A DNA stretch of 64,000 nt from Elusimicrobiales bacterium (GTDB lineage Bacteria > Elusimicrobiota > Elusimicrobia > Elusimicrobiales > UBA9959), in NCBI GenBank assembly GCA_031082205.1, contig JAVHLJ010000008.1, positions 20,859 to 84,858 on the forward strand, given 5' to 3'. A model generated the notes under the pieces. That model had not been told where the DNA came from, made no database searches, and saw only the letters and a program-made list of their open reading frames with translations. Within the stretch, counting starts at the first letter, position 1. The number at the start of each line of letters is the position of its first letter. Of the stretch, positions 54,595-63,225 are shown one piece after another. The position numbers were made by a program, and so were the translations under genes.

Positions 54595-55223
54595 CGCTTC
54601 CCGGGGCCGAGCGCCTTCTCTATATCGGGGGCTATCCCGGCCGGCTCCGTCCGCGGCGCGTAGCGGCCTATCACCCTGCCGTCCCGGTCCACGAGGAACT
54701 TGGTGAAATTCCACTTTATAGCCTCGCTGCCGAGCACGCCGGGAGCCTCCGCCTTCAGATGCGCATACAGCGGGTCGGCGCCCTTGCCGTTCACTTCTAT
54801 CTTTCCCATGACCGGGAAGGTCACGCCGTAATTCAGGCTGCAGAATTTCTGTATCGCCTCGTCGGTGCCCGGCTCCTGTCCGCCGAACTGATTGCAGGGA
54901 AAACCCAGGACCGTGAAACCGCGCCCGGCGTATTTTTTATACAGCGCCTCCAGCCCCTCGTACTGCGGCGTGAAGCCGCAGTTGCTGGCGACATTGACTA
55001 TCAGCGTGACGCGGCCCCTGAGGGCAGACAGCGGGTAATCCCGCCCGCGCGCGTCCCGCACGGTGAAATCATAAACGGTCCTGGCCATTTTTTCCCCTTT
55101 TTCTGCCTCCGCCCCCCGGGCGGCCTTGCGCGGGCTTTCTTTCGCCGCCGCGGCATCCGCGGCGGCGCCGGCCGGGCACATGGCGGCGGCCAGAACGCAG
55201 AGAACGATCGTGCGGCGCGTCAT
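54591..55223 (-). CDS. Exported glutathione peroxidase-like thiol peroxidase
   Basis: 210 residues with a signal peptide (MTRRTIVLCVLAAAMCPAGA). The GPx core is complete: NVASNCGFTPQY (peroxidatic Cys), PCNQFGGQEPG and IKWNFTKFLVD (Gln, Trp and Asn of the catalytic tetrad). Its Cys (not Sec) and the FPCNQF Cys suggest a thioredoxin-dependent peroxidase in the periplasm. It lies 3 bp after the DUF523 gene in an operon. Confidence 0.93.
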   Translation of the reverse strand: MTRRTIVLCVLAAAMCPAGAAADAAAAKESPRKAARGAEAEKGEKMARTVYDFTVRDARGRDYPLSALRGRVTLIVNVASNCGFTPQYEGLEALYKKYAGRGFTVLGFPCNQFGGQEPGTDEAIQKFCSLNYGVTFPVMGKIEVNGKGADPLYAHLKAEAPGVLGSEAIKWNFTKFLVDRDGRVIGRYAPRTEPAGIAPDIEKALGPGKR

Positions 55224-55226
55224 ACG

Positions 55227-55667
55227 TCAGGGCAGCACGGCGATACCGTGCTCGGAAAAGACCTCTATCCCCTCTTCTTCCAGAAGCGCCGCCGCGACCC
55301 CTTTGCCCGGCGCCAGGTTCCCCGAAAAGGTCCCGTCGTACACGCGGCCGCTGCCGCATGAAGGGCTGCGGGACTTGAGCAGGGCCTTGCGGGCCCCGAA
55401 CTTCCGGGCCAGTTCCAGGGCCCGCTCCGCTCCCAGGCGGAACTTCTCCGTCCTGTCCTCCCCGTCGATGGAAACGACGCGGGCCCCGCGTATCTCGGCC
55501 GGCGTCCTGGGGGCAGGCATGCCGCCCAGCGCTTCGGGGCAGACCGCCACCAGGTCGTAGCGTTCCATCAGCCGCGCCACTTCCGGGAGATATTCCTCCC
55601 CGCCGTCGTAACGGCAGCGCACCCCCAGCAGGCAGGCGCTGACCAGCAAAGTCTCTCTTTCAGCCAT
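55227..55667 (-). CDS. DUF523 family protein
   Basis: 146 residues: VSACLLGVRCRYDG near the N-terminus and KSRSPSCGSGRVYDGTFSG in the middle, with conserved Cys, are the DUF523 signatures. The conserved Cys may hold a metal or Fe-S cluster. The start overlaps the stop of the small membrane gene by 8 nt. Function unknown. Confidence 0.88.
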   Translation of the reverse strand: MAERETLLVSACLLGVRCRYDGGEEYLPEVARLMERYDLVAVCPEALGGMPAPRTPAEIRGARVVSIDGEDRTEKFRLGAERALELARKFGARKALLKSRSPSCGSGRVYDGTFSGNLAPGKGVAAALLEEEGIEVFSEHGIAVLP

Positions 55668-55878
55668 TGACCCTCTCCGGACCGCGCGAAAGCCGGCGCA
55701 GGACATCGGCCGGCAGCGTCACAACCGTCCACAGCAGCGCGAGCGCGCCCCCCACGGCCACCCCGAGCAGCCTGAAGGGCAGCAGAACGATCCAGACCAG
55801 CGGATAGAGCAGCAGGGCCAGCAGCGCCAGCGGCCAGCACAGGACCAGCAGTATCAGCCAGAGCAGGAAAGTCGGCAT
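55660..55878 (-). CDS. Small two-helix membrane protein
   Basis: 72 residues of which ~50 are hydrophobic in two helices (LLWLILLVLCWPLALLALLL; LLGVAVGGALALLWTVV) around a short turn, with a basic, polar C-terminus. It heads an operon with DUF523, glutathione peroxidase and the two-helix protein, each within 0-4 bp or overlapping. No family recognised. Confidence 0.7.
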   Translation of the reverse strand: MPTFLLWLILLVLCWPLALLALLLYPLVWIVLLPFRLLGVAVGGALALLWTVVTLPADVLRRLSRGPERVNG

Positions 55879-55957
55879 GGATGCATTCTACAAAAACCCG
55901 GCCGGGCCTGGGCCCTATGGCCTTGAAAACACCGGCGCCGGCGGCTAACCTATACAC

Positions 55958-56857
55958 ATGATGATAAGGACCGCCGGAATAGCGATGACCGCGCTCGCCT
56001 GCCTGATGGCCGGCTCCGCCGCGGCCGAACTTTCACCGGAAACCCGCGCTAAAATAACGGAACTGCGGAATACCCTCGAATCCCGTTCCGCCCGCTGGAC
56101 CGCCGGCGAGACCTCGGTGTCCCATCTCACCGAAGACCAGTGGTCCTCCCTTACGGGACTGGACGCCAATCCCCCCTCGGGCCCGCTGGCCCCCGAGCCG
56201 CCCGAAACCCGCCTGCGCCCCGCGCTGGACTGGCGCGACAACGGCGGCAATTTCGTCACCGCGCCGAAGCAGCAGGGCGGCTGCGGCTCCTGCTGGTCCT
56301 TCGCCATGACCGGGGCTCTGGAATCCTATGTAATGCGCAAGCGCGGCGCACCCGGAGAGAACATCGATCTTTCCGAGCAGGTCTATATATCGTGCAGCAG
56401 CGTCGGCAGCTGCAAGGGCGGCGTCCTCTTTCCCCTCTTCCTGGTACGCAAAGGGTTACCGGCCGAATCAGCCTATCCCTACGCCGCCGCCGACGGCTCC
56501 TGCTCCGACGCCGCCTCCGGCTGGGAGCGCGGCGCCCACAAGATCGGCGGCTGGGGCATGGTGATCCCGACCGTCAATAAGATAAAGGCCGCGCTGGCCC
56601 ATTACGGCCCGCTGCCCACTTCGATGATGATGTACGAGGATTTCCTGCACTACAAGGGCGGGATCTATTCCCGCGTCGGCGGCAAGCGCGTGGGAGCCCA
56701 CGCCGTGCTGCTGGTCGGCTACAACGACGCCGAAGAATATTTCATCGTCAAGAACAGCTGGGGTACCGGCTGGGGAGAGGACGGCTTCTTCCGCATAGAC
56801 TATTCCGAGATGAACTCCCGCGTCATCTTCGGCCTCACCACCGTCGCCTACTACTGA
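55958..56857 (+). CDS. Secreted papain-like cysteine protease (C1A)
   Basis: 299 residues with a signal peptide (ending GSAAA) and a ~65-residue propeptide. The mature enzyme has QQGGCGSCW (Gln106, Cys112), GAHAVLLVGY (His248) and VKNSWGTGWGE (Asn266), the full papain catalytic set. Such eukaryote-like cathepsin-type proteases are rare in bacteria but occur in a few host-associated or predatory lineages. A TATACA-like -10 lies close to the ATG. Confidence 0.94.
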   Translation: MMIRTAGIAMTALACLMAGSAAAELSPETRAKITELRNTLESRSARWTAGETSVSHLTEDQWSSLTGLDANPPSGPLAPEPPETRLRPALDWRDNGGNFVTAPKQQGGCGSCWSFAMTGALESYVMRKRGAPGENIDLSEQVYISCSSVGSCKGGVLFPLFLVRKGLPAESAYPYAAADGSCSDAASGWERGAHKIGGWGMVIPTVNKIKAALAHYGPLPTSMMMYEDFLHYKGGIYSRVGGKRVGAHAVLLVGYNDAEEYFIVKNSWGTGWGEDGFFRIDYSEMNSRVIFGLTTVAYY

Positions 56858-56922
56858 CGCCCTCCGCCCGCGGCGGCCCGAAAGAAATATAATGTGACAA
56901 TGCCTGCCGCGGACCACGGGAA

Positions 56923-57435
56923 ATGACGGCTAGCCAGTTCTTCGCCATACTGACCCCGGTCGTCGGGCTTTTCTTCTTTTCGGTCATCTGCCTGTTCGCC
57001 TATAAGGTACGGCCCGGTGACGGCCCGCCGGCGCCCGGCGACCCGCGGCCGCTGACGCGGACCTGCCTCCTCATGCGCTCGTCTTTCCTCTACGCGGCCG
57101 GGCTGCTGGTCCTTCACCGGGCCTGGGCCGTCTACCTGATACTGGCGCTGGAATACAGCAACGACCCCGGCGCCAGGGGCGGCATCGGCATGGGGCTGAT
57201 GGTCTTCGATCCGTGGGGAATACTTCTCACGCTGGGCCCCGTCATAACGATAGAATGGTTCACCGGCATCCAGCTGGTCAGCGACCGGATGCTGCCCGCC
57301 TTCTATATGCTGTTCTCAGCGGTCATAGACGGTCTGATCATCCGCCTTCTCTGGGGCCGCGCGCGGGCGGCTTTCGTCCGCCCGCCGGAAGAAAAAGAAC
57401 CGCCGGAGACCCGGTCCCCGGCGGCGGATAACTGA
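56923..57435 (+). CDS. Membrane protein of unknown function, four helices
   Basis: 170 residues with about four hydrophobic segments (FAILTPVVGLFFFSVICLFAY; FLYAAGLLVLHRAWAVYLILAL; WGILLTLGPVITIEWF; LPAFYMLFSAVIDGLIIRLL) and a charged, Pro-rich C-terminus. No family recognised. It follows the papain gene by ~65 bp. Confidence 0.7.
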   Translation: MTASQFFAILTPVVGLFFFSVICLFAYKVRPGDGPPAPGDPRPLTRTCLLMRSSFLYAAGLLVLHRAWAVYLILALEYSNDPGARGGIGMGLMVFDPWGILLTLGPVITIEWFTGIQLVSDRMLPAFYMLFSAVIDGLIIRLLWGRARAAFVRPPEEKEPPETRSPAADN

Positions 57436-57448
57436 AGAACGCCCTCTT

Positions 57449-57901
57449 TTACTGGAAGACGACCCGGAACCCGATAGCCGCGCTGAACTCAAGGTCCGTG
57501 TCCGGCGCCAGGTCCAGTATGGGAGCCAGCTCTCCGAAGAAGGTCAGCCGCGAGTCCGGCACGTAATACTGCGCCCCTATCGGCATCCTGATACCGACCT
57601 TCGACTTGTCCTCCAGCTTGAGCCGCGCGCCCACGCCGTAATAGAGCGGCATCCTGCCGGTCTTGACCTTGAAGACGTCGCGCCTGTACCAGAGCTTGTC
57701 GGCGTGCAGGCTCAGCTTATCCTTGCCGGAGAAAGACCAGGCCGCGGCCGCGTCCAGCGCCGTGCCGTCGGCAAGTTCCATCTTGCCGCTGACGCCGGTC
57801 GGCTCGCCCACTATCACTCCCAGCTCATACCCCCTGGCTTCCAGCGCCGCGGCCGGTCCGGCCGCGGCCAACAACGTCGCCGCGATGATCATTTTTTTCA
57901 T
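57449..57901 (-). CDS. Small secreted beta-barrel candidate
   Basis: 150 residues from ATG 57901 (GGAGGGGA upstream). Signal peptide then alternating patterns in beta-like stretches (LSLHADKLWYRR; PLYYGVGARLKLED; RLTFFGELAPILDLAPDTDLEFSAAIGFRVVF) ending in Phe-Gln, typical of small outer-membrane barrels. It is convergent with the gene at 56923 and follows a Gly-rich protein gene by 54 bp. Confidence 0.65.
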   Translation of the reverse strand: MKKMIIAATLLAAAGPAAALEARGYELGVIVGEPTGVSGKMELADGTALDAAAAWSFSGKDKLSLHADKLWYRRDVFKVKTGRMPLYYGVGARLKLEDKSKVGIRMPIGAQYYVPDSRLTFFGELAPILDLAPDTDLEFSAAIGFRVVFQ

Positions 57902-57955
57902 GTCCCCTCCCATCTACCCGAATTCTATCATACGAGCCGGCGGCGCGGGCCCGCC

Positions 57956-58267
57956 CTACCGGTCGTCGCCGCCGAAACCGCCCAGCCCGCCGAAACCCCC
58001 GCGACGGCGTCCGTACATGCGCCCTGTGCGCCTCCAGGCGTCCAGAACGTCGCCCGGGCCCATGAGGAACAGGAAGCCCAGGAACCCGGCGGCGGCCAGT
58101 CCGAACATTATCTCCGTACCGTGCGACCGCAGCGCGCGCTGCACGAAGTTCTCCTCCGGGGCGTCGTCGAAACGGCCCCAGGCGTACGAATCGTAGGCCG
58201 CGGCAGCGGCCGGCGCGGCCGCCAGCGGCCCGCCGGCCAGCAAAAGCGAAAGGACCAGCCCGCGCAT
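57956..58267 (-). CDS. Small membrane protein with RGG-rich tail
   Basis: 103 residues: signal or membrane start (MRGLVLSLLLAGGPLAAA), a second hydrophobic helix (GTEIMFGLAAAGFLGFLFLMG), and a basic, Gly-rich tail (RMYGRRRGGFGGLGGFGGDD). The tail looks like a low-complexity RGG/RRG segment. It starts 3 bp after the nucleotidyltransferase-like gene. Unknown function. Confidence 0.6.
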   Translation of the reverse strand: MRGLVLSLLLAGGPLAAAPAAAAAYDSYAWGRFDDAPEENFVQRALRSHGTEIMFGLAAAGFLGFLFLMGPGDVLDAWRRTGRMYGRRRGGFGGLGGFGGDDR

Positions 58268-58270
58268 GGC

Positions 58271-58969
58271 TCAACGCTCCCAGCGGTCGACGGCGTCGGC
58301 CAAAACCTCGGCGGCGCCCAGGTAGCGCGCGAAGAGCGCCTCCGGCTCGGAAGGCCCGCGCCCCCCGGCGCGCAGAGCCTGTACCTCGCCGAAGGACGAA
58401 ACATCGGCGCCCGTAAGGGCGCCCAGTTTCTCAGCGGCCTCCAGCTTGGCCGCCGGCGCGGAGCCGGAACGCAGCCTCAGCGCGGCGCGGCACAGCACCA
58501 GCACGCTGGGCAGCGAGGCCGTCATGGCGGCGCGCAGCGCCTTGCCGTCGCCGGCCGACGCCACGTATGAATTCCTGAGCACTATAAGTTTCCCCTTGAG
58601 TTCGCGTTCGAGCGCGGCCCGCAGATGGCCGGGCTCCACGCGGAGCCCCTCCAGCGGGTCCGCTCCGTAAAGCACCTTGCGGGCCGCCTGCATGTCGGAG
58701 AGCTCTATCGGGAAGGCGTCGGCCGAGGCCGAGAGCCGCCCGCGCGTGAAGATCAGCGGCGGCGGGTTCCCCTTCTTCAGCCAGCCGCGCGAAGCGAGGC
58801 CTATAGCACGCAGCGCGCCCATGTGCGCCTCGCGCAGCACCAGCATGACGTTGACGTCCGAGGCGCCCGGCACCGCGTCCCCGGCCGCGGCCGAGCCGTA
58901 CACCACGAACGACAGCAAATTCTCCCCGCAGGCTTTTTTTATCTCTTCAAGAAAATCTTCCGTCTTCAC
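58271..58969 (-). CDS. Nucleotidyltransferase-like protein, degenerate MNT domain
   Basis: 232 residues. VVYGSAAAGDAVPGASDVNVMLVL is the polymerase-beta-type GSxxxG...SDxD motif, but the second Asp is Asn (SDVN). No obvious substrate pocket can be named. The remaining helices could bind a partner as in MNT antitoxin-like proteins. It starts an operon with the Gly-rich protein and the barrel candidate. Confidence 0.7.
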   Translation of the reverse strand: MKTEDFLEEIKKACGENLLSFVVYGSAAAGDAVPGASDVNVMLVLREAHMGALRAIGLASRGWLKKGNPPPLIFTRGRLSASADAFPIELSDMQAARKVLYGADPLEGLRVEPGHLRAALERELKGKLIVLRNSYVASAGDGKALRAAMTASLPSVLVLCRAALRLRSGSAPAAKLEAAEKLGALTGADVSSFGEVQALRAGGRGPSEPEALFARYLGAAEVLADAVDRWER

Positions 58970-59018
58970 TTCCGGCCTCCTTCCCCCCGCCCAATTCTAC
59001 CAAACAAAACCGCCGCTC

Positions 59019-59128
59019 TCAGCGGACATAGCGACGCAGCAGCTCGGAGACGAAGGTCTGGTACGGAACGCCCAGGCTCCGGGCCTTGCGGCGAGCCGCA
59101 TGATGGAGGCTTTTTCCAAGCGGAGCAT
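59019..59128 (-). pseudogene. Frameshifted antitoxin-like remnant (CopG/BrnA C-terminus)
   Basis: Reading the minus strand, one frame gives MLRLEKASIMRLAAR and the next gives KARSLGVPYQTFVSELLRRYV; joined by a single frameshift near 59088 they resemble the C-terminal half of ribbon-helix-helix antitoxins of the CopG/BrnA type (…RLAxKARxLGxPYQTxxxxLLxRYV). No toxin gene is adjacent. This is pattern recognition only; the fragment is short. Confidence 0.5.
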
Positions 59129-59484
59129 GTGAATAAGGGAACAACCGGGCCGCCGGGGGCTCACTGGAAACGAATCGTCCGAAGGTAACAGATAAGACCA
59201 AGGCTCCACGGTCGGGGGCGCGGCGAGGAACATGAGGAGCTTTTTCCCCGAGCGGAGTGAGGGAACCGCCTCCGGCGGACGGGCATGATTGTCTGAGGCC
59301 CGAGGCGCTATGCGCCCGGGCCGAGTTCGTGCCCGGCCGAACGCAGCGAGGTGCCTCCCCGGAAAAAGCGAACCGTGACGAGCGCGCCCCCGGCCGGGGA
59401 GCCCCTCCTTACCCCCTATATAAGCAACTCCATATATCCTAAAATATAGGGGCGGGACACCTCTTTCGGGGATAAGGATCATAT
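59129..59484. other. Long intergenic region upstream of gpmI
   Basis: About 350 bp, GC-rich with many CCGGCC-type palindromes and a GCGCTATGCGC motif at 59306. Near gpmI it turns AT-rich and carries CCCCTATAT (59413-59421) and ATATAGGGG (59444-59452), a perfect 9-bp inverted repeat separated by 22 bases. No intact gene was found. Confidence 0.45.
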
Positions 59485-61038
59485 ATGGCCAAGAAAGTAC
59501 TGCTCATCATCAGGGACGGCTGGGGCATGTATAAGCCCGACAAGTACAACGCCGTGGTCAACGCCCGGACACCCAACATGGACAATTACCTCAAGACCTG
59601 GCCCAACACCGTCCTCGAACCCGCCGGCGAGGCCGTCGGCCTCCCGAAGGGCTACATGGGCTCCTCCGAAGTCGGCCACCTCAATATCGGCGCCGGCCGC
59701 ATAGTAGTGCAGGAACTCAAGCGCATCAAGGACATGATAGAGGACGGCACCTTCTTCAGGACCAAGGCCCTGGCCGCCGCCCTCGACAACTGCGTCGCGA
59801 AAGGCTCCGCGCTGCACCTCATGGGCCTCGTCCAGGACGAAGGCGTCCACGCCCACCAGGACCACATGTACTCCATCATGCGCGAGGCGAAGAAGCGCGG
59901 CATAAAGCAGGTCTGGATACATTTCTTCGCCGACGGCCGCGACACGCCCCCCCGCTCGGCGCTCTCCTTCGTCAAGATGCTCGACGAAGTCGTAAAGGAG
60001 ACCGGCAACTCCGCCGTCGCCACCGTCATGGGCCGCTACTACGCCATGGACCGCGGCGAGAAATGGTCGCTCACCGACCAGACCTACAACACCATCACGA
60101 AAGCGGAGGGCGCGCGGGCGAAAACCGCCGCCGAGGCCCTCGAGACCGCCTACGCGTCGCTCAAGAACCCCAACGGCCAGCCGATAGTCGACGAGTATAT
60201 CCCCCCTACCGTCATAGGCGATTATCCCGGGATGAAGGACGGCGACTCCGTCGTGCATTTCAACTTCCGCCAGGACCGGGCCATACAGCTGACCAAGTGC
60301 TTCGTCGAGGACGAATACCCCGGCCGGCGCTGGAAGAAGATGGACATAGTCTACTGCGGCCTCACCCGCTACTACGACGCCTTTAAATTCAACGCCCTCT
60401 CCGCCATGGACGAGGGCGGCGGCATGGACAACCTGCTCGGACAGGTGATCTCGGAGAAGGGCCTCAAACAGCTGCGCCTGGCCGAGACGCAGAAGTTCAA
60501 GCACGTCACCTCCTTCTTCAACGGCAAGCGCACCGCGCCCTACGCCGGCGAGGACCAGGTGGAGATAAAAGGCTCCTGGGACCCGTCGAGCTTCGGCGAG
60601 CATCCCGAGATGGACGCCCCCCGCGTGCGCGAGCGCGCCGTCGCCGAGATAAGCTCCGGCAAGTACGACTTCATCGTCGTCAACTTCGCCAACTGCGACA
60701 TGGTCGGCCACACCGGCATCTACGAGGCCGCCGTGAAGGCCGTCGAGGTGGTGGACGAGAGCGTTAAGGCGCTGACGGACGCGGCGCTGGCCAAGGATTA
60801 CGTTGTCATGATCAGCTCCGACCACGGCAACGCCGAGGAGATGTGGGATTACAGGATAAACATGCCCAAGACCGCCCACACCACCAACCCCGTCGAATTC
60901 ATCTATATCGACAAGGACAAGCCGGCGGCGAAACTGCGCCCGCACGGCATACTCTCGGACATCGCCCCCACCGTGCTGGAAGTCATGGACATAGACCAGC
61001 CGGAGGACATGACCTCGGAGTCGCTGCTGGCGGACTGA
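59485..61038 (+). CDS. gpmI: 2,3-bisphosphoglycerate-independent phosphoglycerate mutase
   Basis: 517 residues. The N-terminal LLIIRDGWGMYKPD and GYMGSSEVGHLNIGAGRIVVQE, with the phosphorylated Ser, and ISSDHGNAEEM near the C-terminus match GpmI (metal ligands Asp/His present). Converts 3- to 2-phosphoglycerate. A 9-bp inverted repeat lies upstream. Its stop shares a base with the next start (TGATG). Confidence 0.96.
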   Translation: MAKKVLLIIRDGWGMYKPDKYNAVVNARTPNMDNYLKTWPNTVLEPAGEAVGLPKGYMGSSEVGHLNIGAGRIVVQELKRIKDMIEDGTFFRTKALAAALDNCVAKGSALHLMGLVQDEGVHAHQDHMYSIMREAKKRGIKQVWIHFFADGRDTPPRSALSFVKMLDEVVKETGNSAVATVMGRYYAMDRGEKWSLTDQTYNTITKAEGARAKTAAEALETAYASLKNPNGQPIVDEYIPPTVIGDYPGMKDGDSVVHFNFRQDRAIQLTKCFVEDEYPGRRWKKMDIVYCGLTRYYDAFKFNALSAMDEGGGMDNLLGQVISEKGLKQLRLAETQKFKHVTSFFNGKRTAPYAGEDQVEIKGSWDPSSFGEHPEMDAPRVRERAVAEISSGKYDFIVVNFANCDMVGHTGIYEAAVKAVEVVDESVKALTDAALAKDYVVMISSDHGNAEEMWDYRINMPKTAHTTNPVEFIYIDKDKPAAKLRPHGILSDIAPTVLEVMDIDQPEDMTSESLLAD

Positions 61039-61256
61039 TGTTCATAAAGCTGAAGGTACACCCGGGCGAACGGCGGGACAAGATAGTGAAGAAAGCCGCC
61101 GACACTTACGAGGTCTGGACGAAGGCCAGGCCCGAGCGCGGACTGGCCAACGCCTCGGCCGTAAGGCAGCTCTCGCTGGAGCTCAAAGTGGACGCCCGGA
61201 GGATAATGCTGGTGAAAGGGGCGCAAAGTTCGTCCAAAATAGTTAAAATCATCTGA
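61038..61256 (+). CDS. DUF167/YggU family protein
   Basis: 72 residues. KVHPGERRDKIVKK and VDARRIMLVKGAQSSSKIVKI match the DUF167 domain of YggU-type proteins, of unknown function. It starts in the gpmI stop (TGATG), 2 bp before the next gene, so all are likely cotranslated. Confidence 0.85.
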   Translation: MFIKLKVHPGERRDKIVKKAADTYEVWTKARPERGLANASAVRQLSLELKVDARRIMLVKGAQSSSKIVKII

Positions 61257-61258
61257 TA

Positions 61259-61903
61259 ATGAGAATACCGGAGATAAAGGACAAGCGAACGCTATACCGC
61301 AAGCTGGCCGCCGCCGCGGCGCTGGTCTTCCTGGCCACGCTGGGCACGCTGCTGGCCCGCCACATGAACCTGGGCCCCGCCAGGCCCGCGCCCGACTACC
61401 GGAATTTCGGCCCCGCCGACGCCCCGATAGTGATAGAGGAGTTCACCGATTTCGCCTGCCCCGCCTGCCGGCACGCCTATTCCGGCCTGGCCGAGATAGA
61501 GAAGACCTACCCCGACAAGGTGCGCGTCATCTTCAAGCATTACCCGCTGACCAATATACACCCCTGGTCCGTGGAGGCAGCCGTGCGCGCGGACTGCGCC
61601 GGCCGCCAGGGCAAGTTCAAGGAGTACGCCGGGCTGCTCTTCGAGAAGCAGAACGAGTGGGTCATGTCCAGGGAGCCGCAGAAGAAGTTCGACGAGTACG
61701 CCGACAAGGCCGGCCTGGACCGCGCGGTTCTCTCGGCCTGCATGGACGACCCGGAGATAGCCCGCCAGGTCACCGGCGACATGGCCGAGGGCGACATGCG
61801 GGGAATAAACGCCACGCCGACTTTCTTCGTCAACGGCAAGCGCGCCGTCGGCTTCGGACAGCTGGTGGACCAGGTCCGGCCGCTGATAATAACGCTGAAA
61901 TGA
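61259..61903 (+). CDS. DsbA-like thiol:disulfide oxidoreductase, membrane-anchored
   Basis: 214 residues with an N-terminal membrane helix (LAAAAALVFLATLGTLLA), then a thioredoxin-like domain: FTDFACPACRHAYSG has the CPAC active site, and NATPTFFVNGKRAVGF carries the cis-Pro. This matches the DsbA/BdbD-like Thioredoxin_4 family. It should act in the periplasm in disulfide formation or isomerisation. Its stop overlaps the next gene (ATGA), a MauE/DoxX-like protein. Confidence 0.92.
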   Translation: MRIPEIKDKRTLYRKLAAAAALVFLATLGTLLARHMNLGPARPAPDYRNFGPADAPIVIEEFTDFACPACRHAYSGLAEIEKTYPDKVRVIFKHYPLTNIHPWSVEAAVRADCAGRQGKFKEYAGLLFEKQNEWVMSREPQKKFDEYADKAGLDRAVLSACMDDPEIARQVTGDMAEGDMRGINATPTFFVNGKRAVGFGQLVDQVRPLIITLK

Positions 61904-62397
61904 CCGGAATAAAGAACATCACCTTCACTCAATGGACCGGCCTGGCCGGCCGCGTCGTCCTCGGCCTCGTCTTCGCCTGGGCCGGCTTCCTCAAGGCCGT
62001 CGCGCCCGCCGAGGAGTTCGCGTACGCCATCGAGACCTACAAGCTGTTCCCGCAGTGGATGACCACCCTGTCGGCGCTGACCGTGCCGTGGGCCGAGATC
62101 TACCTGGGCCTGCTGCTGGCCGCCGGGCTCTTCACCCGGGCCTCGGCGGCGGCCATCGGCGCGCTGATGGTCTTCTTCCAGGTGCTGCTGGCCCAGGCCA
62201 TGATCCGCGGCCTTCCCATCACCAGCTGCGGCTGCTTCGGCACCGGCAAGAGCAATCCGATAGGCGTGGAGCTGGCGCTGAACTTCATCCTGCTGGCGCT
62301 CGCCGCGCTGGCCTGGTTCTACGGCCGGGACCGCTTCTCGCTGGACCGGGCCATAGAATCCCTGTCTCAGTCGGCGCCCCGCAAGGAGAAGCCGTGA
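61900..62397 (+). CDS. MauE/DoxX-like membrane protein
   Basis: 165 residues with four hydrophobic helices (GRVVLGLVFAWAGFLKAV; WAEIYLGLLLAAGLF; AAAIGALMVFFQVLLAQAM; LALNFILLALAALAWFY). A conserved TSCGCFGTG lies between helices 3 and 4, as in MauE. MauE helps form disulfides for methylamine dehydrogenase together with the thioredoxin-like MauD; here a DsbA-like gene is directly upstream with an ATGA overlap, so the pair probably makes a redox couple. Confidence 0.85.
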   Translation: MTGIKNITFTQWTGLAGRVVLGLVFAWAGFLKAVAPAEEFAYAIETYKLFPQWMTTLSALTVPWAEIYLGLLLAAGLFTRASAAAIGALMVFFQVLLAQAMIRGLPITSCGCFGTGKSNPIGVELALNFILLALAALAWFYGRDRFSLDRAIESLSQSAPRKEKP

Positions 62398-63215
62398 AAA
62401 AGGCCGCCTTCGCCCTGCTCGCCCTCGCCGCCGCCGGCGCGGCCTGGGCCTCTTCGCGCCACGGCGCCTTCGCGGCCACCGAAGAGGCCGCCTGGATGAA
62501 CATCGTCTCGCAGAAGAAAGGCTTCGTCGACTACTATTTCGAGATAGGCCAGGACGGCTCCGTGATAGTGCGCGACGAGTCCAGGAGCTCGCTCACGGTA
62601 AAACGCGGCAGGATCAAGGCCATGTACGCCAAGGACTTCTTCCGCGAGATAAAGAGCTCGGACATACTCAACGCCCAGACCGGGACCGGCAGCAAGATGA
62701 TCTACTACAAGGGAGACCAGCTCCAGATCTCGGCCTACATAAACGGCGAGCTGCGCCGCTTCGAGGCCCCGCTCAACAAGTTCGGCGAGGCCTTCTCCTA
62801 CGCCATGTCCGAGGCCCGCAAGGAGGCCGAGAAACTGCCGCCCGACGAGAAGGTCGCCGGCTTTCTCAGCGCCCAGCCGCTCGTCGGACCCATGCGCGAA
62901 GACTTCATCAGCCGGGTCGGACAGGATCACGATTTCAGGCTGATCGAGACCTACGACCTCCAGAAGAACAAGAACCTGATGGCGGCGGTCAAGCAGCCGC
63001 ACCGCCTCATCCCTTTGGAGAGCGAGAAGGACGTAAAGGCCATCGCCGACTTCATAACCAGGCACGGCATCTACGGCCTGCGCGACCTGTTCTACGTGAA
63101 GACCACGCGCGGGGAATTCCGCTTCCGCATACAGTACAGCCTCAAGAAGACGGACAAGCCGGAGAGGGAAGAGGCCGGGCCCGCCGGCAAGAAACCATCC
63201 GCGACCGGAAAATAG
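62394..63215 (+). CDS. Secreted protein of unknown function
   Basis: 273 residues from GTG 62394 overlapping the MauE-like stop (GTGA). Signal peptide, then beta-rich sequence (YYFEIGQDGSVIVRDESRSSLTVKRGRIKAMYAKDFFREI) and ~45 residues of basic, Lys-rich C-terminal tail. No Cys in the mature part, so it is not an obvious disulfide substrate. The family is unknown. Confidence 0.7.
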   Translation: MKKAAFALLALAAAGAAWASSRHGAFAATEEAAWMNIVSQKKGFVDYYFEIGQDGSVIVRDESRSSLTVKRGRIKAMYAKDFFREIKSSDILNAQTGTGSKMIYYKGDQLQISAYINGELRRFEAPLNKFGEAFSYAMSEARKEAEKLPPDEKVAGFLSAQPLVGPMREDFISRVGQDHDFRLIETYDLQKNKNLMAAVKQPHRLIPLESEKDVKAIADFITRHGIYGLRDLFYVKTTRGEFRFRIQYSLKKTDKPEREEAGPAGKKPSATGK

Positions 63216-63225
63216 GAACGCCAAT

